From NCBI GenBank assembly GCA_028276075.1, contig JAPYXA010000037.1, positions 1-5,236 of the forward strand: a stretch of DNA of 5,236 nucleotides, given 5' to 3'. This DNA is from Minisyncoccota bacterium (lineage in GTDB: Bacteria > Patescibacteriota > Minisyncoccia > UBA6257 > HR35). This document shows positions 1 through 5,236 of this stretch, one piece after another. The position numbers and the translations under genes are program-made. The notes beneath the pieces are model-generated. The model was not told where the DNA came from and did no database searches. It worked only from the letters and a program-made list of their open reading frames with translations. How positions within the stretch are numbered: position 1 is the first letter of the stretch; the number at the start of each line of letters is the position of its first letter.

Positions 1-897
1 TACTGTAATCAATTTATTAAATTCGGGGTTTTTTTTGAAAAAGCTTTAAATTTAGATTTTGACTTTATAGCTTCTGGCCATTATGCTAAAACTTTAAAAA
101 TAGTTGAAACAAAAAATAAAAATTTCAAACTAATTGAAAATTTAGAAGAAATATTCTTGTTTAAAAACAATGAGACTATTTTAACCAAAAGCAAAGATAA
201 CAACAAAGACCAAACATATTTTTTGTGGAAAGTTGATAAAGAAAAATTAAAGAGATTAATATTTCCAGTAGGTAATTTACTTAAATCACAAGTTAAAAAA
301 ATAGCTGAAAAAAATAATTTGGATGTTGCTTATAAAAAAGAAAGCATGGGTATTTGCTTTGTGGGTAAAGTTAAGTTAACAGATTTTTTAAATAAATTTA
401 TAGAACCCAAAGAAGGAAAAATAATTGATACTAAAGGAAAAATTTTAGGAACACATCCTGGTTATTTTTACTTTACTGAAGGACAAAGACATGGCTTAAA
501 TATAAAAAAGGGCGATGGACCTTATTATGTAGCTTATAAAATTCCAGAAGAAAACTTAATAATTGTAGCTAAAAAAGATGATCCTGCTTTATTTACTCGA
601 AAAATTCAAATAGATGAAATAAACATTCTATCCTTAAATACCTTTAAAAAAATAAAAGAAGATATATCAAATGGTAAAAATTTTTTTCAAAAAATTCATC
701 TAAATCCAGAAAAGCCGTTTACAGCTGATGTAAGATTTAGACATCGCCAACCATTAGTAAAAGCAAGAATAGACCTTAAAAACAAAATTATTGAGTTCAA
801 AAATCCTCAAAAAATGATTTCCCCAGGCCAAGCTATAGTTTTTTATAAAAACAAAATAGTTTTAGGAGGAGCAATTATTTATAAAAGAATAAGCTAA
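1..897 (+). CDS. mnmA: tRNA-specific 2-thiouridylase MnmA (5'-truncated by window edge)
   Basis: This enzyme installs the 2-thio group on wobble uridine 34 of Lys, Glu and Gln tRNAs in the cytoplasm, using ATP to adenylate the base and a protein persulfide as sulfur donor. Reading frame 1 is open from the first base to TAA at 895-897, giving 298 visible residues. It opens with a YCNQFIKFG segment matching the family's LCNKEIKF block, so Cys2 is the first catalytic cysteine (Cys102 in E. coli). Then come ASGHYAK, KDQTYFLW, the second catalytic cysteine in GICFVG (codon 119, nt 355-357; Cys199 in E. coli), EGQRHGL, and the C-terminal beta-barrel motifs RFRHRQP and SPGQAIVFY. About 100 N-terminal residues, including the ATP-pyrophosphatase P-loop, lie outside the window. 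The stretch between GHY and KDQ is about 20 residues longer than in E. coli. Identification is secure; the true start and promoter cannot be seen. Confidence 0.95.
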   Translation, partial: YCNQFIKFGVFFEKALNLDFDFIASGHYAKTLKIVETKNKNFKLIENLEEIFLFKNNETILTKSKDNNKDQTYFLWKVDKEKLKRLIFPVGNLLKSQVKKIAEKNNLDVAYKKESMGICFVGKVKLTDFLNKFIEPKEGKIIDTKGKILGTHPGYFYFTEGQRHGLNIKKGDGPYYVAYKIPEENLIIVAKKDDPALFTRKIQIDEINILSLNTFKKIKEDISNGKNFFQKIHLNPEKPFTADVRFRHRQPLVKARIDLKNKIIEFKNPQKMISPGQAIVFYKNKIVLGGAIIYKRIS

Positions 898-958
898 ATT
901 TTACTTTTTATTTTAATGAATATTAAAAATAATAAATATACATGAAACAAAATAGATA

Positions 959-987
959 TTGACAAAAATATTTTTTTATGCTTTAAT
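959..987 (+). promoter_or_regulatory. Strong sigma70-like promoter of the 146-aa gene
   Basis: A perfect -35 hexamer TTGACA (959-964) is followed by a 17-nt spacer and a -10 hexamer TTTAAT (982-987, five of six consensus positions). TGC at 979-981 directly before it gives an extended -10 (TGn). Transcription would start near 994, leaving a leader of roughly 27 nt. This is the closest match to consensus in the window and predicts strong constitutive transcription. Confidence 0.8.
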
Positions 988-1006
988 TATATAAGCAAAC
1001 TAAAAA

Positions 1007-1012
1007 AGGAGG
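1007..1012 (+). promoter_or_regulatory. Consensus Shine-Dalgarno (AGGAGG)
   Basis: AGGAGG sits 8 nt before the ATG at 1021, within a purine-only leader. It fixes the start codon and predicts efficient initiation. No comparable site precedes either of the other two starts visible in the window. Confidence 0.9.
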
Positions 1013-1020
1013 AGAAAGAA

Positions 1021-1461
1021 ATGAGACTCCAGAGAAAAGAAAAAGAAATCACTGTCCCAGGAAAAATAGGTTATCAATTAAACAAAAAACCAGAGACCCT
1101 GCTCCAGTTTAATTTTTCACTGGTCACTGATTACCTTGTACAAGTCGACATACAAGGAAAAAATTTCTGGGCCGATAGTATTATCTATTTCACATTCGGC
1201 CCGGAGGAGGGCTATAACTTTTTAGTTATAATGCCCTCAATTAAAAACCCACAAACAACATTAATAATACCTTCGCTACGAAATGTTTTTCTTTGCGAAG
1301 GTTTTTGGTTTATTAGGCCGGATGAAATAGACACAAACTCAAAGAAACTTATAAAAGAATGGTGGGGAAAAGCCATAGTAAGGCCGAGAAAACAAGAATT
1401 AATAGGATGGCTGGCCTATTATGACAAAGAATTCAACTGCGAGGAGTGGGAAAATCTTTAG
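1021..1461 (+). CDS. Unrecognised 146-aa soluble protein, highly expressed type
   Basis: I do not recognise a family. The product has 146 residues, no signal peptide and no convincing membrane segment, so it is probably cytoplasmic. The N-terminus is basic (RLQRKEKE). Residues 28-90 alternate hydrophobic and polar positions in a way that suggests beta strands, with short loops at GPEEG (60-64) and KNPQ (75-78). The C-terminal third is charged and Trp-rich. Six tryptophans (50, 96, 114, 115, 130, 143) are many for this length. The two cysteines (92, 140) are too few for a zinc finger. The start is set by a consensus Shine-Dalgarno, and the gene has its own near-consensus promoter and strong terminator, so it is monocistronic. 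Hand-counted G+C is 164 of 441 (37%), well above mnmA, with more C-ending codons. This may reflect high expression, RNA structure or horizontal transfer. That it is a real gene is well supported; its function is unknown. Confidence 0.85.
   Translation: MRLQRKEKEITVPGKIGYQLNKKPETLLQFNFSLVTDYLVQVDIQGKNFWADSIIYFTFGPEEGYNFLVIMPSIKNPQTTLIIPSLRNVFLCEGFWFIRPDEIDTNSKKLIKEWWGKAIVRPRKQELIGWLAYYDKEFNCEEWENL
1169..1238 (+). other. Tandem strong hairpins inside the 146-aa coding sequence
   Basis: Two adjacent stem-loops are separated by only 4 nt. The first pairs GGGCCG (1169-1174) with CGGCCC (1197-1202) and has an inner ATAG/CTAT stem (1175-1178 with 1185-1188). The second pairs 1207-1219 with 1224-1238: GAGGGC pairs GCCCTC and TATAACT pairs AGTTATA, with a TTTT loop and a single two-base bulge (1231-1232). 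Thirteen base pairs around a tetraloop is unusual within AT-rich coding DNA. A weaker stem (1104-1108 with 1119-1123) lies upstream and another (1401-1406 with 1415-1420) downstream. The pairings are directly visible; any function is inferred. Confidence 0.6.
1269..1306 (+). other. Terminator-like hairpin with T-run inside the coding sequence
   Basis: ACCTTCGC (1269-1276) pairs perfectly with GCGAAGGT (1295-1302) around an 18-nt loop, and TTTTT (1302-1306) follows directly. The form is that of an intrinsic terminator or attenuator, but it lies mid-gene, so translating ribosomes would normally suppress it. It could equally be chance or part of a folded mRNA. Confidence 0.4.
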
Positions 1462-1471
1462 TATTTTTAGT

Positions 1472-1501
1472 AGCGCGGATATAAAAATCCGCGCTTTTTT
1501 T
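1472..1501 (+). terminator. Strong Rho-independent terminator
   Basis: AGCGCGGAT (1472-1480) pairs perfectly with ATCCGCGCT (1487-1495) around a 6-nt loop, followed by an uninterrupted T-run (1495-1501). It starts 10 nt after the TAG stop of the 146-aa gene. Read on the minus strand the stem is not followed by a T-run, so it mainly serves the plus-strand gene and separates it from the convergent aldolase gene. Confidence 0.95.
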
Positions 1502-1518
1502 ATTAAATTAAATATATC

Positions 1519-2364
1519 TTAATTAATTTCAAAATTAAAAATTTTTTTTTGATAATCAATTATTTTTATTTTTAAAGCCTCAACAACCGAGGGTAAAATT
1601 TTATAAGGAGTAATAGTTTCTTTTGCTAAACTTTTTAGTAAATTATCCTTCCAAATTTTTCTAAACTCAGTATTGAAATGAACTATTTTAAATCCTACTT
1701 GTATACATTTTCTTATTTTTTCTAAAGAAAGTCCAGAAGCCCCATGTAAAACTAACGGAATTTTAACTGTTTCAGCAATTTCCCTTCCTCTTTCAATATC
1801 AAGTTCTGGTTCTTTATCTGTAATTCCATGAATATTACCAATTGAAACTGCCAATAAATCAACCTTTGTATCTTCAACAAATTTAACTGCTGTCTCAATT
1901 TTTGTTAAATGTTCTTCTTTTACCTCAACTTCATTTTGAATTTCTGATTTTCCTTCGATTTTACCAACTTCTCCTTCTATTAATATATCTTTATCTTCTT
2001 TATAAATTACTATTTCTTTGGTAATTTTTATATTATCTTCTGTATTAAAATCACTTCCATCAAACAAAACTGCATCATAATTTAAATTAATTGCATTTAT
2101 TGCAGATTTTAAACTTTTGCAATGATCAGCATTTAAAAAAATTAAATCTTTTAAATTTTCATCTTGCTCATAAAAATCTAAAATTTTTCTTACCAATTCT
2201 TCCCCTAAATATTCTCTTTCTCCTTCAGAAACACCAAAAATTAATGGAATTTTCGTTTCTTTAACAGCTTCAATTCCAGCCTTAATCTGTTCAAAAGTTG
2301 AGACGTTATAATGCAATAAGGCTTGGTTATTTTTTAAATTTGATAATATTTCTTTAAGTTTCAT
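1519..2364 (-). CDS. fba: Class II fructose-bisphosphate (ketose-bisphosphate) aldolase
   Basis: This is a cytoplasmic zinc-dependent aldolase that cleaves fructose 1,6-bisphosphate to glyceraldehyde 3-phosphate and dihydroxyacetone phosphate, or condenses them in gluconeogenesis. The 281 residues form one TIM-barrel domain of normal family length. Visible landmarks are NVSTFEQ (20-26), the catalytic Asp80 and zinc ligand His81 in NADHC, FDGSD (101-105), Glu132 in EGEVG, zinc ligand His179 in GNIHG, zinc ligand His207 in LVLHGASG, and the substrate-phosphate segment FNTEF (230-234). All the metal-ligand positions appear present, so the enzyme should be active. ATG at 2364 follows an extended -10 box with no Shine-Dalgarno between. 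The gene is convergent with the 146-aa gene and divergent from reverse gyrase, so probably monocistronic. Tagatose-bisphosphate or another ketose-bisphosphate specificity cannot be excluded. The sequence style resembles Parcubacteria-type aldolases, from my recollection only. Confidence 0.92.
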   Translation of the reverse strand: MKLKEILSNLKNNQALLHYNVSTFEQIKAGIEAVKETKIPLIFGVSEGEREYLGEELVRKILDFYEQDENLKDLIFLNADHCKSLKSAINAINLNYDAVLFDGSDFNTEDNIKITKEIVIYKEDKDILIEGEVGKIEGKSEIQNEVEVKEEHLTKIETAVKFVEDTKVDLLAVSIGNIHGITDKEPELDIERGREIAETVKIPLVLHGASGLSLEKIRKCIQVGFKIVHFNTEFRKIWKDNLLKSLAKETITPYKILPSVVEALKIKIIDYQKKIFNFEIN

Positions 2365-2375
2365 ATTTTTATAAA

Positions 2376-2384
2376 ATTATATCA
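2376..2384 (-). promoter_or_regulatory. Extended -10 promoter of the aldolase gene
   Basis: On the minus strand the bases read TGATATAAT, a perfect TATAAT (2376-2381) with an upstream TGn extension. No good -35 is visible, which an extended -10 can tolerate. Only 11 nt separate the box from the ATG, so the mRNA would begin about 5 nt before the start codon. That matches the absence of a Shine-Dalgarno. Confidence 0.65.
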
Positions 2385-2471
2385 TTAATCTAAAATTTAA
2401 GGTAAAATTAGAATTTGGTATGATAAATCTTTTTATAAAAATAAATATCTTCAAATTTTAAAATACTTAAG

Positions 2472-2500
2472 TTATAAAATAATAATATTGAAAATATAAT
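2472..2500 (+). promoter_or_regulatory. Promoter of reverse gyrase (TATAAT close to ATG)
   Basis: A perfect TATAAT (2495-2500) is preceded at 17 nt by TTATAA (2472-2477, four of six -35 positions). Only 12 nt separate the -10 from the ATG at 2513, so transcription would begin about 5-6 nt before it. In such AT-rich DNA a TATAAT can occur by chance; its position and the lack of a Shine-Dalgarno support it. Confidence 0.55.
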
Positions 2501-2512
2501 TACTATTTGTAA

Positions 2513-5236
2513 ATGAATAATTTAAAAGTTTTTTATCTAAGTGGATGTCCGATTGATAAAAGTGATACTTATTTTGAGGAAATTTATAAATATGGTTTTT
2601 GTCAAAAAGATTTTAAAAAATTTAAAAAACCTATTTGGAAATTAAAAGAAAGTTTAAATGTAGATAAAGAAGATTTGAAATATTTTAAAGATGAATATTT
2701 AAGTTATCAAGAGTTAAAAAAATTTAAGGTCTTTTTTAAAAAGAATCTGGGACATGAACCCTTAAAAATTCAACTTTATTGGGCAAAAAGAATTTTTAAA
2801 GGAGATTCTTTCTCTATTATAGCACCAACAGGCATAGGAAAAACTACTTTTGGTAATTTAATTTCTCATTATTTGGGAGGAAAAGTTTATTATTTGGTTC
2901 CATCTAAAATACTACTTAAAAATTTAGAAAACAAGCTAAAAAAAATCAAATCAACAAAAAAAGTTTTAGTAATTAAAGAAAAAGAGGATAAAGAATTATT
3001 AAAATCAAGCAATTTTGACATTCTTTTAACTACCTCTTATTTTCTTCATAAAAATTTCGATATTATTCCAAAAGATTTTGATATGGTTTTTATTGATGAT
3101 GCCGATTCATTAATTCGTCAGCCAAAAAATATAGATAAAATCCTAAAGCTTGTTAAATTTACCGAAGAAGAAATAAATCAGGCTTTAGAAATAATTGATA
3201 AAAAAAGAAAAGCTAAAAATAAAAATGATTATGATGCTATAGAAAATTTAAAAATTAATAAAAAAGAAAAGGGTATTATTATTGCTGCCTCTGCAACTTT
3301 AACGCCCAGAACAAAAAGAATATTTCTTTTTAGAGAATTATTAGGTTTTGAAATAGGTTCTTCTACTACTTCTTTAAGAAATATAGAAGAGCTTTATTCA
3401 TTAATAAATAAAAAAACAGAAAATATAACTGAATTAAAATCTGTTCTTTTAAAAAAATCTATATCTTATATTAAGAGATTAGGCAATGGAGGACTTATAT
3501 TTTTAAATGATGATTTTAATAAAGAAGATTTAAACAATTATTTACAATTTTTAAAAGATCACAATATTGAAGCTATTTCATATGAAAAATTTAATACTAA
3601 AAATCAAAATCTATTTTTAAATGATAAAATTCAGGTGGTAGTTGGCTTCAGCAATGTACGAAACCCCTTAACTAGAGGAATAGATTTTCCTCAAAAAATA
3701 AGATATGCTCTCTTTGTTGGTGTCCCAAAATTTAAAATCCCTCTTAAAACATCTTATTCTCCATTCAATCTTTTTCTTTTGGCTTTATCATTAAGAGAGA
3801 TAGTTGAAAATAAAACCTTAATTGAAAAAGATATAAGATTTCTTAAAAAAATTTCTTTCTTAAAAGAGGAGCAAATACTTATAAACAATAGTTTGAAAGA
3901 AAAAATAGAAAGCATAAAAAATAATTATGAGAGTTTAATTAATGATAAAAAAATAATTAAAGCTATTGAAAATCATCCTCGACTCACATTAAAAAAAGAA
4001 GAGGGAGATTTTTACCTTATAGTTTCTGATCCACGGGGTTATTTACAAGCATCAGGTAGAACATCCAGGCTTTTTCCACTCGGTCTTACAAAAGGACTGT
4101 CAGTAATTTTAGTAGATGATTTAAAAACTTTAAAGCATTTAGAAGATAAATTAAAAATTTTGGGTTATCTAACAGAATTTAAAGAATTTGATGAAAAAAA
4201 TTTAGATAACATTTTAAAAAAAATAGATGATGATCGTAAAATAGTTAAAAAGGTCTTGGAAGGGGAAGAATTCATTTTTAAAGATCCGATTGAAAGCGTT
4301 TTGGTTATAGTAGAATCACCTACTAAAGCTAAGACTTTAGCAAATTTTTTTGGTAAGCCGTCAAAAAGAATAAAAGATAAGATCATTTTATACGAAATAT
4401 CTTTAGGGAAACTTCATTTAAATATTTGCGCCACATTGGGCCATTTTGTTGATTTAGTTCATCAAGAAGGCTTTTACGGCGTTAAATTAGAAAAAAACAA
4501 TTTCGTCCCAATTTTTAAACCACTAAAAATATGTCAAAACTGTCAACGGCATCTTCAAAACGATGAAACAGAATGTATCATTTGCAAAAGTAAAGATATA
4601 ACCTCAAAGGAAGAACTTATTCAAAATTTACAAAAAATCGCTTCTGAAGTTGACAAAGTTTATTTAGCCACTGATCCAGACACAGAAGGAGAGAAGATAG
4701 CTTTTGACCTATTATTCTACCTTTATCCTTACAATCAAAATATCAAAAGGATCGAACTTCATGAAATTACAAAAGAGGAATTTATAAAAAGAATACAAGA
4801 ACCAAAAGATATCAACTTCAATTTAGTAAAAGCCCAAATTTTAAGAAGAATATCGGATAGATGGATAGGTTTTAGATTAAGCGAAGAAATCCAAAAAAAA
4901 TTTCAAAATTTGAATCTTTCGGCTGGTAGAGTTCAAACACCTGTATTAGGGTGGATTTTAGAAAAAGAAGAAAAAATTAAAAACAAACATTATGTTATAA
5001 ACATCAACTTTAATAACCAACAAATAAATTTTATATCCTCAAGCAAAAGAACGATCAAACTCTTAAAAGACAAATTTAAAAATGACAATCTTTTTATTGA
5101 AATAAAATTTTTAGAAAAAGATAATCAAGAAATAAAACCTCTTCCCCCATATGATACCAGCAATCTTTTAAAAGATGCAAACTTATTTTTTAAATTTGAT
5201 ACAGATACAACTATGAAAATAGCCCAGAATCTTTTT
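2513..5236 (+). CDS. rgy: Reverse gyrase (3' end beyond window)
   Basis: Reverse gyrase couples ATP hydrolysis to introduction of positive supercoils into DNA and is the hallmark enzyme of hyperthermophiles. The frame is open for 908 codons to the window edge. TAA at 2510-2512 lies directly before ATG 2513, so the start is not further upstream. The helicase-like half shows the Q region (IQLYWAKR, Q87), Walker A APTGIGKTT (104-112, K110), Walker B DDAD (195-198), SAT (260-262), and QASGRTSRLF (512-521). The topoisomerase IA half shows TOPRIM VIVESPTKAK (E601), a four-cysteine zinc finger (C674, C677, C688, C691), the metal-binding acidic set D721, D723, E725 in TDPDTEGE, SDRWIGF (781-787), LSAGRVQTPVLGW from 802, and PLPPYDT from 876. 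The catalytic tyrosine motif is expected about seven residues past the edge. The N-terminal zinc finger is degenerate (only C12 and C30). Full-length family members run to roughly 1,050-1,250 residues. Confidence 0.97.
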   Translation, partial: MNNLKVFYLSGCPIDKSDTYFEEIYKYGFCQKDFKKFKKPIWKLKESLNVDKEDLKYFKDEYLSYQELKKFKVFFKKNLGHEPLKIQLYWAKRIFKGDSFSIIAPTGIGKTTFGNLISHYLGGKVYYLVPSKILLKNLENKLKKIKSTKKVLVIKEKEDKELLKSSNFDILLTTSYFLHKNFDIIPKDFDMVFIDDADSLIRQPKNIDKILKLVKFTEEEINQALEIIDKKRKAKNKNDYDAIENLKINKKEKGIIIAASATLTPRTKRIFLFRELLGFEIGSSTTSLRNIEELYSLINKKTENITELKSVLLKKSISYIKRLGNGGLIFLNDDFNKEDLNNYLQFLKDHNIEAISYEKFNTKNQNLFLNDKIQVVVGFSNVRNPLTRGIDFPQKIRYALFVGVPKFKIPLKTSYSPFNLFLLALSLREIVENKTLIEKDIRFLKKISFLKEEQILINNSLKEKIESIKNNYESLINDKKIIKAIENHPRLTLKKEEGDFYLIVSDPRGYLQASGRTSRLFPLGLTKGLSVILVDDLKTLKHLEDKLKILGYLTEFKEFDEKNLDNILKKIDDDRKIVKKVLEGEEFIFKDPIESVLVIVESPTKAKTLANFFGKPSKRIKDKIILYEISLGKLHLNICATLGHFVDLVHQEGFYGVKLEKNNFVPIFKPLKICQNCQRHLQNDETECIICKSKDITSKEELIQNLQKIASEVDKVYLATDPDTEGEKIAFDLLFYLYPYNQNIKRIELHEITKEEFIKRIQEPKDINFNLVKAQILRRISDRWIGFRLSEEIQKKFQNLNLSAGRVQTPVLGWILEKEEKIKNKHYVININFNNQQINFISSSKRTIKLLKDKFKNDNLFIEIKFLEKDNQEIKPLPPYDTSNLLKDANLFFKFDTDTTMKIAQNLF

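Noticed and set aside
157..897. A 246-aa MnmA starting at TTG 157
   Set aside because: The frame is open to base 1 and residues before 157 contain conserved MnmA motifs, including the first catalytic cysteine, so the gene enters from the window edge.
908..932. Hairpin after mnmA as its terminator
   Set aside because: The stem is made only of A-T pairs with a bulge and no T-run follows. In DNA this AT-rich such dyads are expected by chance.
1009..1030. GGAG/CTCC pairing that would hide the Shine-Dalgarno of the 146-aa gene
   Set aside because: Only four base pairs across a 12-nt loop, too weak to matter at high temperature.
2412..2457. Inverted repeat AATTTG/CAAATT as an operator between the divergent genes
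   Set aside because: The arms are only 6 bp, 34 nt apart, and the sequence between them is only weakly symmetric, so chance explains it.
4165..4386. A 73-aa minus-strand open frame
   Set aside because: It lies wholly opposite the reverse gyrase TOPRIM region, whose plus-strand motifs are conserved, and it has no recognisable family features or ribosome binding site.
1..5236. Alternative genetic code with TGA as glycine, as in some CPR lineages
   Set aside because: No in-frame TGA occurs in any of the four genes, glycines use GGN, and the three visible stops are TAA or TAG. The window gives no evidence for recoding.
2513..5236. Frameshift or split in reverse gyrase, since it is not closed within the window
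   Set aside because: The frame was read through 908 codons without a stop and all motifs are in order in one frame. It is open only because the window ends.

Overview
The window looks like part of an extremely AT-rich bacterial genome from a very hot habitat. Most sampled 60-base lines fall between 17% and 35% G+C by hand count. The hyperthermophile signal is a reverse gyrase, an enzyme found almost only in organisms growing at very high temperature. The bacterial signal comes from MnmA, a class II aldolase and sigma70-like promoter hexamers; archaea typically lack MnmA and use other aldolases. The aldolase resembles those I associate with Patescibacteria (CPR, Parcubacteria-like). A thermophilic Patescibacterium is therefore my best guess, but it is an inference and not proven here. 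No in-frame TGA occurs in about 1,630 codons, so the standard code fits.

Layout: (1) 1-897 (+) is the C-terminal part of mnmA, the tRNA wobble-uridine 2-thiolase, entering from the left edge. (2) 959-1501 (+) is a compact single-gene unit: a near-consensus promoter, a strong Shine-Dalgarno, an unrecognised 146-aa protein and a strong intrinsic terminator. It is clearly less AT-rich than its neighbours and contains several strong hairpins inside the coding sequence. (3) 1519-2364 (-) is a class II fructose-bisphosphate-type aldolase, convergent with the preceding unit. (4) 2365-2512 is a 148-bp divergent promoter region. (5) 2513-5236 (+) is reverse gyrase, open at the right edge. Its 908 visible codons cover the helicase-like half and much of the topoisomerase half, and stop a few residues before the expected catalytic tyrosine.

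The three recognised genes act in separate processes: tRNA modification, central carbon metabolism and DNA topology. They share no obvious operon. Two things merit a second look. One is the unknown gene, which has unusual composition, strong expression signals and heavy mRNA structure. The other is the pair of divergent genes, which lack Shine-Dalgarno sites and carry a TATAAT box only 11-12 nt before the ATG, as expected for almost leaderless mRNAs.
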